64,000 nucleotides of DNA from Polyporus tsugae (lineage: Eukaryota > Basidiomycota > Agaricomycetes > Polyporales > Polyporaceae). Below the pieces are notes generated by a model that saw only the letters and a list, made by a program, of their open reading frames with translations, was not told the DNA's origin and searched no databases. Location of the stretch: positions 1,800,501 through 1,864,500 of the forward strand of contig JAHRBS010000006.1 in the NCBI GenBank assembly GCA_024305745.1, read 5' to 3'. The translations under genes and the position numbers were made by a program. This document shows positions 47,701 to 58,546 of this stretch, in pieces; position 1 is the first letter of the stretch; every line of letters starts with the position of its first letter.

Positions 47701-48677
47701 TATACTAATAGTGAAGGGAGCAGTATTTAGTCACCCTCAACTTGAATTCGCTCCCGCTGTGAACTTCGCGAACTCACCGGCGAGGTGATCGCCTTTCACC
47801 TGGTGACCACGTATAGTCACCGGGTCCTCCAAAAGCGCTATAAAACTCATCTAGAAAGGCGAGACCGTGCTGTCCTCGTCAGTTGGAAAAAGAGGCAAGA
47901 ATCAAGACGAACATACTGATATCATGATCAGACGGCACGCACACGAAGTTGGGCGGGACATCAAAACGCTATTCCATCCGATCGTACCCGCGAGATCGAG
48001 AGCATATGGCCGTTGGTGTTAAGCGTTGTCGAGGGCGACGCGTAGGTGAAATTTACTCAGAAGGCAGGAGGGAATACAAAGGCACGCGAGGGTGGAAGAT
48101 GGTGCTAGTACGAGTCAGGCTCGGGGATAACGAGCTAAGGGCGAGTACAAGGGCGGCGGTGGAAGCCAAGTCGCGATGGCTACCCAGAAATTCTGCGGGG
48201 GTGGTCATCAATGAGGACGATGAGCATAGAGTTGGATCTTGGTCAAGATCCCAGCAAAGCCTCGAGGGCGTCGGGAACCGACAAACATACCCTTTTAGGG
48301 CCAGCGCTTAGGGTGCACGTGTGGTCTGGTGCCAGAACCATCACAAACGACTCGCCCGGTTTGTCTGTCCTCTTATTCCACTCCTCGAATCCCGCTTTAT
48401 TCTCCAACAGGAACACTCCAAAGTATGCAAAGTATAAGAGTCGCTTGCTCGCGCTGTGAACTTCACAACGCAAAACACAACGCCTTGCGAGCCAGCGCCC
48501 GCACAGCCGTCTATCACCTCTCCCCCGCCTCCTCACGCGCAGCTCGTGTCGATCACCCCCTCGCGCCCACTCGAGTACACTATTGTCCAGCCCGGCTCCG
48601 ACGACTATACTCGTCCTAGTATCTTCCGCCTATAATATTCAGCTCGCCCACTCGAAGCCCCAGGTGCCCCACTCGAC
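44795..48677. other. Gene-poor stretch upstream of clp1
   Basis: Nearly 3.9 kb without a recognised gene. The longest open frame, 45572-46330 (-, 252 codons), has open frames opposite it and no motif; a TATAAA at about 45766-45773 (+) is isolated. A 24-base tandem duplication lies at 47667-47714. The final part, with TATAAG at about 48431, should contain the clp1 promoter. Confidence 0.35.
47667..47714. repeat. Two 24-base tandem repeats with internal palindrome
   Basis: Units 47667-47690 and 47691-47714 differ at two bases and each contains the palindromic core CGTATACTA(T/A)TAG. They sit about 1 kb upstream of clp1. A regulatory role is conjecture. Confidence 0.6.
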
Positions 48678-49696
48678 ATGTTCCAAGTCGCCTCCCGCCA
48701 TTCTGTCGTCCCCGAGGCCCTCAACCTCTCCTCGACGCACTACGCATACCCCGTAGAGCAAAAGCTGAACGTCCCGCGCCGCCTCGCGCGCCCCAGCTTT
48801 ACTGAGCCCGCCCGTGACGCTGTCGCGCGCATCGACCCGGGTCTCGCAAGCGTTCCGCTCGAATACATTAGAAAGATGCTTGCTGGCAATGCTAATGAGT
48901 GCGTACCTCTCGTAATTCACTTATGCATAGCAGAAAGGCTAACTATTCGTCCAGGACGCTCACCGCCATGTCCCTCCTGACGATCCCCAGCTCGCTCCCA
49001 TGCGCGCATCTGCCGCCCGCAATCGACGCGCCTATACGGCCATCGTCGCGCATGCCCGACACCTCTGCCTTCCCGACGCACGTCTTTGCGATCCTCTCCT
49101 CGCGCTCCTCCGCAACGACGCCGACCATCTCCTCCTTCGCGGACAAGTCCTCGCTCTCGCCATCCATGACCGTACAGCTCTACCCCGTCTCCGCGCTCGT
49201 CATGGCCGCGCACTGCGCCCTGCTCCCCCCGCTGCCGCAGATGCCGCGCAGCACCAGCCGCCGCGCGGCGCTCACGCTGCCCATCGTGCCGCTGACGGTG
49301 CCGAGCCCGGAGACGTACACGCTTCTGCACGCGTACCTGCACACGATGCGTCCCGACACGCTCCTCGCATCGCTCCTGCCCGCTCTTGCGTCCGCACTCC
49401 CGCACATCTCTTCGTCCGGCAGCTCCGCCGGCGCGAACAAGCTCGTGTACGTGGCGCAGTTCTCGTCGGAGCGCCTGATGCGGCTCGCCAACGCGCTCGC
49501 AGGCGCAGCGTTCCAGCGCGGGGGGTCGACACAGGCGGCGATGGGCGGGCTCATGGCCCACGTGAAGGTCATCAACGGGCTCTGGCAGAACGTGTGCGCG
49601 CTGGGCGTGTTCGACGCGGAGCTGTGGGGCGTTATGGACCTCGCGTGGGAGGTCGTCCTTGCGGCGATGACCAAGGTCATGGACAACAAGGCGTAA
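48678..49696 (+). CDS. clp1: Clp1-like protein (clampless1 family)
   Basis: Basidiomycete-specific regulator family; in Coprinopsis and Ustilago Clp1 is needed for clamp-cell formation and dikaryon growth. Two exons (48678-48898 and about 48956-49696) with one 57-base intron, joined in frame as GNANE-TLTAMSLL. The N-terminus reads MFQVASRHSVVPEALNLSST and YAYPVEQKLNVPRRLARPS; the main exon has MTVQLYPVSALVMAAHCALL, LTLPIVPLTVPSPETYTLLH, AYLHTMRPDTLL, RLMRLANALAGAAFQRGGST and ends AMTKVMDNKA. Length is about 325 residues. No known domain or catalytic motif is seen. Assignment rests on remembered similarity of the PIVPL...PSPE..LLHAYLYT block. Its 3' half is copied at 53190-53587. Confidence 0.72.
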
Positions 49697-50677
49697 ATTC
49701 GTTCGATGGGCGGGAACGGACGGCGCTGCGCGCTTCCGCTTCCGTTTGCATCTCCCACCGCCTGCGATCCACTCGCCTCGTTTCGCACCAGAAGATGTCG
49801 CCGTGCCGACGAAGCCATGAGAAGAGGAAGGAAGGAAGGCGACGAAAAGGGCGGCTGACTCCTCCCTGAAGGGGTCTTTCGATCTTCTCGCTCAGAACTC
49901 GGAACTCATCTTGGAAAACCGGATCTTGGTCTCGTTTCGCTTCTTGCCACAGCTCCCCTCACGCTCCCTTGCCATGACCACTAATTCCGCTTATTACCCC
50001 CCATCTTCTCTCTCTCACGTCTCTCGACGTGTTTCTATGGTTCGGACTTCCGTACGTTCGCTTAATCGCCCCACACTCTTAATGTTCTGCTATTGTTCCC
50101 TTCATCCAGTACACTGCATCGTTCCGCGCATTTTTCTGGCAGCAGCCGCACATACACATACATACATACATACCTCTCAGTCTCAGCCATCGGCGTTCCG
50201 GTCTCGTCCCACTTGCATACCCCCCAACGTGTATTCCTACTGTCGTGTTCTCGCCAATCCCACTGTATCCTTACTGTTTCGCCCGCCTCGTATGCTCCTG
50301 TGTATCGGATTGGTTCACAAAATGAATGAAATATCACATTGATGCCTCCAGGTCGCGTTGGTGTCGTTTGTGAACCATACTGAACGTCGAAATGAGTTGC
50401 TAGGCGGTCTTTCCATCCCAGCGAACTTGTGAGGCTAAACATCATTATTCGCCCGAAAAGGCTGGGTAACATATACCAGAAGTAACGAATGGCAGTCCAT
50501 GCAAACAATCATGGGGAAGGAGTGACTCTTTCCACACCCGCGGTCAGGGAAAACGACTGGCTGACATCCCTTCATGTCCTGGCACCGTCCATCTTGAATC
50601 TTATCAAGAATGAAATTGAATAACCTGCGGTGAACTTCAGCACGGAACACCGCATACTGACGACAGAAAAGCGCACC

Positions 50678-51293
50678 TCAATCCTGGGGGTTGACGTACG
50701 CCGCGATGCCCTCGTAGCCGTACCCGAGGTTGTTCACCGCGTTGTCCTTCTCGTCCGCGTTCGTCGTGTAGAAGTGGTCCGTCGCCGGTATGCTGTACAT
50801 CCGGTACAGCGGCACCGTCCCGCACAGCGGCGTCTCGTACACGTAGCCCGTGATGCCCTCCTCGACGTAGCCAAGGTTCTGGGCGGCGTTGTCGCGCTCG
50901 CTCGCGGACGTCGTGTAGAAGTGGTCAAACGCGGTCGGGTTGTAGAGCCGGTAGAGCGGGATGGTGATGGGGGTCTGCTCGGGGTGGATCGTCGCGGCGT
51001 TGCCCTCCTGGACGTAGCCCCCGATCGCGACCGCGTTCTGCATCTCGGCGGAGTTGGTGGTGTAGAAGTGGTCCGTGAGGGGGATGTTGTAGGACCGGAG
51101 CAGAGGGACGGTGGGGTACCAGCAGGTGCGGCGCTGTTATGCATACGATGCATGATCGCCGTCAACAAAGGTTGTAAGCTGGGGATGCTACAACGGGGCT
51201 CACCTGGAGCTGGGCAGCCGCGGCGGGCTCAGGGTGAGCCTGGACAGCGGAGACCACGACGGAAATGAAGGCGGCGGCAAGAGCGAACTTCAT
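50678..51293 (-). CDS. Secreted DUF5648-repeat protein, copy 1
   Basis: Small secreted protein: signal peptide MKFALAAAFISVVVSAVQA, then after one intron (about 51203-51134) three DUF5648 repeats. Each has the pattern (V/I)PLxRxYxIPxTDHFYTTN followed by about 25 residues with GY: repeat 1 near VPLLRSYNIPLTDHFYTTN, repeat 2 IPLYRLYNPTAFDHFYTTSA, repeat 3 VPLYRMYSIPATDHFYTTNA. It ends AAYVNPQD. Total about 180 residues. The domain's function is unknown; it is common in secreted fungal and bacterial proteins. A TATAAAA lies on this strand at 51375-51381, about 85 bases before the start codon. Confidence 0.9.
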
Positions 51294-51374
51294 GGTGATC
51301 GTAGGGACTGGACTGGACTGGTAGGACGTAGGACAAAGTACTGCTCCTGCTCTCTCCTAGCATTTGGGAACCGC

Positions 51375-51381
51375 TTTTATA
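51375..51381 (-). promoter_or_regulatory. TATA box of DUF5648 copy 1
   Basis: TATAAAA on the minus strand, about 82-88 bases upstream of the ATG at 51293, a usual distance for a fungal TATA promoter. The sequence around it is conserved in copy 2. Confidence 0.55.
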
Positions 51382-52739
51382 CCTTTCTGACGACTTCAGC
51401 CTCGAGCTGTGCCCGTGCTGCATAGAGTGCCGGCCGGTGCTTCCTAGGTCATTCATGCACGACATCGCTTATCATAAGGTGCCACCGACATAGTCGACGC
51501 ATTCAAAGCTGACCAGAAGTAAGTAGTACTTACCTTCGCCGTGGCCACGCGTCCCAGTCCGAGAACCGCGGGGCTTCTATTCCGATCACTCTGACCACGA
51601 TAAATTGTTAGAATCGACGGATTGCCTGGACGTTGAGATGATTGTGTCTGATATCCATGGAACTGGAACCACTGAGAAGTTCCGGGGTAAACGGTCTGAA
51701 TTCTGGAGCCCCGAACCAATGTCAAACTCCGGATGGCACCATGCCAGTGACTGGTCCAGCGAGCTGAGTGTGCACCTTGAAGTTGTGGGCATACCATCGC
51801 ACAGAGCATCGCAGCTATTGACTGGAGGGCCGTCAACCAAAATATACGAGCTACCACATTGTGCACTAGCTTGGCGAACAAAGCAGCAGGACTCACAAGT
51901 GTGTCTGCAGGGCGACATATACTAGAACGCGCCCAGTCGATTTACCATGTTGATGTCCGACAATGGAAGGTCGCTGATCCGGGGAAGAACGGCCTCCGAA
52001 CCTCTTGGAATTTGCTTGGAACCAAGTCCCTGGATAGCCTTGAATTACCATAGAACAGTTTAGCATATAAGTATGTCGGAGGGAGAGGGCGTCAGGCAGC
52101 CCAGACGGGCTGATGAAGAAGCCGAGCGGCATCCTAGAAACGCCGCCAAAGGTAGGCATTCAAATTTTAAAGTCCGACAACGCTTCGGCATACTAACCTT
52201 CCAATCATTATACCTAGGTTGCCCACTGTCGTGTCGGTCTTCAACTTACTGTAAATGCAAGGTCAGTAAACAAGGTCTTTCCTTGAACCCCGACGCCCAA
52301 CTTCCATCCATTCCCATTATATCCAGTGGACGCGATATGTCACGACTCGGACTCATCGATGTCGGACGAGCTACACTGGCGTATGGATGGAGTTTCGTCC
52401 AGCTCACTTAACAGCGTGTACTTGGTTCACACCAGGACCTCCCAGCAGCCCGCCGGACGACAAAACTAGCCTAATAATCCTTGCGTAGGGTGCGTCGTTA
52501 AATCGTACTGTGCTTCTCGGACGCTGTCGCATGTTCAAGGAGTCGCATGTTCAGGGAGAGAGAAGTGCTGCACAAAAAGCAGCGATGATTGGGGGCGGGA
52601 ACGTCCCTCCATATTGGAGATTTATTTGACGCGACGGTCAGCGAAGTGTATCGTAGCGACACTCGTTCCTCTCGGGCACCTGAGTAGAAGTCCTTACGAA
52701 ACGCAGGGTGGACCGTAACTGCGATGTCGTCACGTATTA
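51382..52739. other. Non-coding part of duplication copy 1
   Basis: No gene is recognised. The sequence can be followed in copy 2 (about 55089-56900) with many substitutions and indels, for example around 51608 / 55316 and 52440 / 56526. It differs by an extra tRNA-containing segment in copy 2. Confidence 0.45.
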
Positions 52740-53050
52740 GTGGTGCCGTCGTCCCGGGCCATCGTGGGTTCCAGTTTCTCTGCGTACATACAGCTCTGCG
52801 CGAGCTGCGACTCAGAGATCTCCTCGAAGACTACGGACTGGACGGTGTAATGAGGCTCGAAGACCTAATTGGTCCTTATTCCGCGAACGTAGTGTAAGCC
52901 TGTGGCTGCGTGACACTTACCCTGTCGAAGGTGAACTGCCAAAGTTCGCCCTTGAGCTTGCGCTCGAGTCCTACTCGGTCGCGCTCTCACTCAACGAGCT
53001 GACCATGATCTCTTTGTGCAACTCATCAGGACACGTAAACTGCGTCATCG
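52740..53050 (-). pseudogene. Fragment of a kinesin-14 (Kar3-type) motor domain
   Basis: Minus-strand reading gives PDELHKEIMVSSLSESATE, a TAG, then, one base out of frame, GLERKLKGELWQFTFDR; after an intron-like gap (about 52929-52870) it continues VFEPHYTVQSVVFEEIS and ESQLAQSC. This follows the start of a kinesin-14 motor (ELxKEI...SESA...FTFDRVF-x-P-x-x-T-Q..VFEEISQLxQS), just before the place where the ATP-binding P-loop should come; the P-loop is absent and the reading decays. The remains are a broken fragment, wedged between the two copies of the duplication. Confidence 0.6.
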
Positions 53051-53189
53051 CCTCTTCTCACATCTTCACCTCCTGCCCCGGATCCGGGCTTCCCCAGTAG
53101 ATGACGTAGACGCGACGAGGGTCGTGGTGGAGAAGATGTCCGATCTCAACACGAGCCTCACCCGGCAGAACACACGAATGTTCCCCTTG

Positions 53190-53587
53190 AGCTCCCACTG
53201 CCCGTCGTGCCGCTGGCGATGCCGAGCCCAGAGACCTACACACTCCTACACGCATACCTGCACACGACGCGCCGAGACACCCTCCTCACGTCGCTCCTGC
53301 CCGCCCTTGCGTCTGCGCTCCCGCACATATCTTCTTCTGACAGCTCCGCGGGCGCGAACAGACTCGTGTACGTAGCGCAGTTCTCGTTGGTGCGCCTGAT
53401 GCGGCTTACGAACGCGCTCGCGGCCGCAGCGTTCCAGCGGGGCGGGTCGACACAGGCGGCGATGGGCGGACTCCGGCAGAACGTGTGCGCGCTGGGCGTG
53501 TTCGACGCAGGGTTGTGGGGCGTTATGGACCTCGCGTAGGAGTTCATCCTCGCGGCGATGACCAAGGTCATGGACAACAAGGCGTAA
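53190..53587 (+). pseudogene. clp1 C-terminal half, duplicated and broken
   Basis: Matches the second half of the clp1 main exon from LPVVPLAMPSPETYTLLH to AMTKVMDNKA. Compared with clp1 it lacks the first half and the start, has an in-frame loss of 33 bases (the MAHVKVINGLW segment after AAMGGL), and a TAG in place of the tryptophan codon after VMDLA. Several substitutions alter residues elsewhere. It has no N-terminal exon or promoter of its own. Confidence 0.88.
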
Positions 53588-54379
53588 ATTCGTTCGATGG
53601 ATGGAGGACGGTGAACAGGGACGGACGGCGCTGCGCGAGGCTTCCGCTTCCGTTCGCATCACCCACCACCAGCGATTCAGTTGCCTCGTTCCGCACTAAA
53701 TGTCGCCGTACCGACTCACGAAGACATGGGAAAAGGAAGGAAGGAAGACGACGAAAAGGGCGGCTGACCCCTCCCCGAAGGGGTCTTTCCTTCTTCTCGC
53801 TCAGAACTCGAACTCATCTTGGAAAACCGGATCTTGGTCTCGTTTCGCTTCTTGCCACAGCTCCTCTTTCCCCTTGCCATGACCACTAATTCCGTTCATT
53901 ACCCCCCCATCTTCTCTCTCACGTCTCTCGACGTGTTTCTATGGTTCCGACTTTCGTATGTTTGCTTAATCGCCCCACACTCTGACCGTCGTGTTCTCGC
54001 CAACCCCACTGTATCCTTACTGTTTCGCTCGCCTCGTATCCTGCTGTGTAATCGTAAAATGAAGTATCACCGAGATGTATCCAGATCGGGTCCGGACGCA
54101 TATACGTCGGCGTTTGTTTCCTGTTTGTCATACGGAACATCCACTCCCACTCAACCATAAAAACTTAACATTAATTATTAGCTCGACGAGGCTAAGTATG
54201 ATATGTCAGAAGTAACGAATGGCAGTATCTGCGAACGATCATGGGAAGAAGTGGCCTGCGGTCGGGCACAGCGGAAGCGACCCATCAAGTTGTCGATCAT
54301 GAAGTTGAACAACCTGCGGTGAACAGCGCATTGCTTCAGCACGGAACACCCCACTGTGCTGACGACAGAAAAGCGTACC

Positions 54380-54995
54380 TCAAGCCTGGGGGTTGACGTA
54401 TGCCGCGATGCCCTCGTAGCCGTACCCGAGGTTGTTCACCGCGTTGTCCTTCTCGTCCGCGTTCGTCGTGTAGAAGTGGTCCGTCGCCGGTATGCTGTAC
54501 ATCCGGTACAGCGGCACCGTCCCGCACAGCGGCGTCTCGTACACGTAGCCCGTGATGCCCTCCTCGACGTAGCCCAGGTGCTGGGCGGCGTTGTCGCGCT
54601 CGCTCGCGGACGTCGTGTAGAAGTGGTCGAACGCGGTCGGGTTGTAGAGCCGGTAGAGCGGGATGGTGATGGGGGTCTGCTCGGGGTGGATCGTCGCGGC
54701 ATTGCCCTCCTGGACGTAGCCCCCGATCGCGACCGCGTTCTGCATCTCGGCGGAGTTGGTGGTGTAGAAGTGGTCCGTGAGGGGGATGTTGTAGGACCGG
54801 AGCAGAGGGACGGTGGGGTACCAGCAGGTGCGGCGCTGTTATGCATACGATGCATGATCGCCGTCAACAAAGGTTGTAAGCTGGGGATGCTACAACGGGG
54901 CTCACCTGGAGCTGGGCAGCCGCGGCGGGCTCAGGGTGAGCCTGGACAGCGGAGACCACGACGGAAATGAAGGCGGCGGCAAGAGCGAACTTCAT
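54380..54995 (-). CDS. Secreted DUF5648-repeat protein, copy 2
   Basis: Same structure as the copy at 50678-51293: signal peptide, one intron (about 54905-54836), three DUF5648 repeats. Only two residue differences were seen in the long exon (QNLG to QHLG, and the last residue D to A). The intron sequence appears identical to copy 1. It is intact and has its own TATAAAA at 55082-55088 on this strand, so it should be expressed. Confidence 0.9.
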
Positions 54996-55081
54996 GGTGA
55001 TCGCAGGGACTGGACTGGACTGGACTGGTAGGACGTAGGACAAAGTACTGCTCCTGCTCTCTCCTAGCATTTGGGAACCGC

Positions 55082-55088
55082 TTTTATA
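55082..55088 (-). promoter_or_regulatory. TATA box of DUF5648 copy 2
   Basis: TATAAAA on the minus strand at the same relative place as in copy 1. The nearby GGACT pentamer repeat (about 55010-55027) has one more unit here than in copy 1. Confidence 0.5.
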
Positions 55089-58000
55089 CCTCTGACGACT
55101 TCAGCCTCAAGCTGTACCCGTGCTGCATAGAGTGCCGGCCGGTGCTTCCTAGGTCATTCATGCACGACATCGCTTGTCATAAGGTGCCACCGATGTGGTC
55201 GGCGCATTGAAAGCTGACCGCAAGTAAGTCGTACTTACCTTCGCGGCCAGGCGTTCCAGTCCGAGAACCGCGGGGCTTCGTGATTCCGATCACTCCAACC
55301 ACGATAAATTAATTGCTAAAATGGACGGATTGCCTGGACATTAAGGTTTCAATAAGCCATCATGATCGTGGGTCTGATATCCTTGGAAGCGGAACCGTTG
55401 CGAAGTCTCAGGGTAGACGGTCTGAATTCTGGGGCGAAGGCCCGGGTCAATGTCAAACGGACGGCACCATGGTCCAGCGAGAGTGCGCACCTTGTAGACA
55501 TAATAGAGCAAAAGGTAATTGACTAGAGCGCTGTCAACCAGAAAAACTGAGCAACCACACTGTGCACCATCATCTTGGCGAAAAAGCAGCGGGACTCACA
55601 TGTCATAGATGTATCCGGCGACATGATATAGAACGCGCGCGCCCTGTTGATTTACCGTGTATCGACGATTTCAATGGAAGGTGATGCACAGCGCTGAACC
55701 GGGCCCGGGGAAGAACGGCATGAGTCGAACCTCTTGGCATTCAAGTTTGTTTGGAACTAATTGGTCCCTATAGCCTTAAACTATCATAGACTCAGGGCCT
55801 AACATGTATGTCGGAGGCAGCTTGAATATACAAACTAGCGTTAGGTGTGCGAGACTGGGCCCGCCAGCCTGAGTCCGAGTCCTCTGTGACTGTCGAGTTC
55901 AAAGTTATGATATGGGGCCTGGGCGTCCGTCGAGTTCGCCCAGGACGTCAGCCATTGGACCGGCGTCGACAAATTTGATAAACAATACCTAAGACCGGCC
56001 GACTAGCTCAGTTGGTTAGAGCGTGGTGCTAATAACGCCAAGGTCGTCGGTTCGATCCCGGCGTTGGCCAGTAACATTGATGAGTGGTTTCATTTTGGTT
56101 CTTGCTCTTTGAGCAAGACCTTCCGCCAATGACTAGTCAGCTTCACGACAGAACGGGATTCGCCTCAACGATGACTCTTCACACTTACCAATCGTTATGC
56201 CCTGGTTGCCCGTTCCGTTTTCTCAAATGCAAGGTCGACAGTCCATAAGGTCCCATTCGTTTCCACAGGCATTCTATCCACTACACACGGCGGTATGCTG
56301 TCACAACTTTTGCCATGACAAGCGCGACTCTCTGCAACCAACGAGAACCATATCTGCGTATGTAGTACCAAAGACGAACGTTTGAGTGGGCGGTTTTCAC
56401 ACATCTTAGCCCTGTGTTGATCAGCGCTCAGCCCTCGTCGGTAGTATGCCATGCGCAGAGTACTGGCGTATGGATGGAGTTTGGTGCAGCTCATTAAACA
56501 GCTGTGTAGTCGTGTAGTTCACGTCAGGACCTTCCAGCGGCCCACCGAACGACAAACCTAGCCCCATAGTCCCAGCCTAGGGTGCGCCGTTAAATCGTAC
56601 TATATCGTGCTATGCTATGCTATATCGTGCCGTGCTTCTCGGACGCTGTTGCATGTTCAGGGAGAGAAGTGCTGTACAAAAAGCGACGATTGGGGGCTGG
56701 AAGCTAGAGGCATATCGAGGGTGGCCCTGTATATCCGACATATATTGACGCGACGGTCAGCGAAGTCTATCGTAGCGACACGCTCCGGGAGGATTGTTTC
56801 TCTCGGGCACCTGAGTAGATACTTACGAACGCGGGGTGGCCCGGGACCGTAACTGCGATGGCGTCATGTACCGATCCCGTCGCCCGTTGCGGGTTCCGTT
56901 TCAACCTCGTATCACCTTCATACACCCGCCTTCAACGATACAAACGCGAAGATCGTCAACTATGATGGGAATGTTTGTCAGAGCTATGTCATCCAGGAGT
57001 GTGTTGAATGGACGGACCTGTGGTCACGTCTCCTTTGGGGTGGCGGCGGACCGAGGAGAATCTGATATCTCGTGTATCACGCGGCAAAAACACGCAAAGC
57101 CCTAGTCTGCGGATGAGTAGGAAGGAAGGGCGAAAATCAGAGGTCAGGCTCTTGATATATACTCAAGCGTTCATCGTTGACCACCCACCTATGGCAAAAG
57201 GATGTATCGATGCGCGAGTACGGAATGGACATGGATGCTCACAAGAATATGAGTTTGGTTCCTGGACGTGATGGCCAACACTGAGGGCACGAGCTATAGG
57301 GATACGGGTGAGCGTGGTGGGGTTTCACGCCGACCACAGCAGTAGACCTGAACAGGAAGGATGACGGGGACAATCCAGAGGCTGGGGAAGCTTATCGGTG
57401 ATGCCTAGACACCGTTGTGTCAGTCAAGCGGCACCCTTCGGACAAGAGACATTGAACCAACTCTCAGATCTCAGCGCTGACCGACTTCTCACCTCACGTC
57501 AAAGGCCCGTACCGCACACCGAGCATTAACCTCAAGTGCATGGCCTCTAAGCACCTTCATTCTCGGGTCCGTCGACCACGTTCGTCTCTCTTTATCGCCC
57601 CGGTTTCCTCACAGGATAAACCACGGGACTCCACTCGCACTGCGGGCAAAGTCAGATCCCTAATCGAGGACGGCTTCACGACTTCTCCGTTCAATACAAT
57701 GCACACGAGTGACGAAACGGAGAGTGTAGACACAGGAGTTCCGCGCCTCTGGGCGTTCTCAGCGTTATTGTGCGCCATAAACCGTTCAGCAGGTCATTCT
57801 AAGAAGCACTAAGCCTCTTTTAAACTCTCCTGCTATCGCCTCCGGAGACGGGAGCTCCTGCCACGTTTGTCGCACGGCGTTAGAGGCATCCTTGGACGCT
57901 GTGCCATGCCATATGTCCCGGGACCCCAAAGAGACTTCACGGCTGACGCGAAGTGGCACACGACATTTTTCGCGAGGCCGCCGTGCATTGCCAAGTTGAG

Positions 58001-58546
58001 CAAATTGCTTACAACGGAACGCCGCACGGCACGCGCATCAATCGACTTTCATTGCACTATCAGTGCAATTGAGATAGCAATGGCGTCACGACGCGGCGCG
58101 AGCGAGAGGGTCGATGCCGGGAGAGAGCCTGAGATAAGTAGGCTGGACAGGGAGTAGTACTTGAGACTGTGGCGCGCGACGAACGACGCTGCCTTCCAGA
58201 TCGAGCAGGGAGGCTGAGGCGGCGGCTACACGTGCATGCGGTGCAGCCAATGGGGGAGCGCGAGGATGGTCGTGCGACGCGCGCACGTTTCTGAGGCACA
58301 CAACCGCCCCCGGCCATTTGTCGACGCAGGTTGCGTTCGCAGGACAGAACCGTGCACGGACGCGGGGACTGGAAGTTCGCCCTCCGAGCCCCGAGTGGTC
58401 CCCACCTAAACGGCGGTTGTTTTAGAGATATATATTTCCGTGGGCAATCGCCGCGCCGGCCTGCTCGCGTGCCCCACTTCTCTCACCCCGCCCCCCTCTG
58501 CCAATCCTTTCTCCCAAGCCAAGCACACAAGGCTCGCGAACGCACC
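55089..58546. other. Non-coding part of duplication copy 2 and flank of the bHLH gene
   Basis: Apart from the tRNA-Ile, nothing is recognised. Up to about 56930 the sequence is a diverged copy of 51382-52790. Beyond that, scattered open frames up to about 95 codons (for example 57540-57812) show no motif. A short CTATGCTAT-type repeat lies at about 56600-56632. The leader of the bHLH gene occupies the last few hundred bases. Confidence 0.4.
55997..56070 (+). tRNA. tRNA-Ile (AAT anticodon), second copy
   Basis: Identical in sequence to the gene at 39139-39212, on the opposite strand, with no shared flanks. Full acceptor, A box, AAT anticodon and B box (GGTTCGATCCC) are present, with a TTTT run about 23 bases downstream. 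It lies in a segment missing from duplication copy 1. Confidence 0.95.

Larger units (their letters stand above)
49277..52790. repeat. Tandem duplication, copy 1
   Basis: Unit running from the middle of the clp1 main exon through the DUF5648 gene and about 1.5 kb beyond. It is repeated in the same orientation at about 53190-56930. Shared landmarks include the clp1 end (GCGTAAATTCGTTCGATGG), the DUF5648 gene and the stretch TTAAATCGTACTGTGCTTCTC-like at 52498 / 56588. Copy 1 has an extra block at about 50080-50245, including a CATA microsatellite at 50157-50175, absent from copy 2. Endpoints are by eye. Confidence 0.8.
53190..56930. repeat. Tandem duplication, copy 2
   Basis: Direct repeat of about 49277-52790. 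It carries the clp1 pseudogene and the second DUF5648 gene, lacks the roughly 165-base block present near 50080-50245, and has an extra segment of about 270 bases around 55830-56100 that holds tRNA-Ile. Confidence 0.8.
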
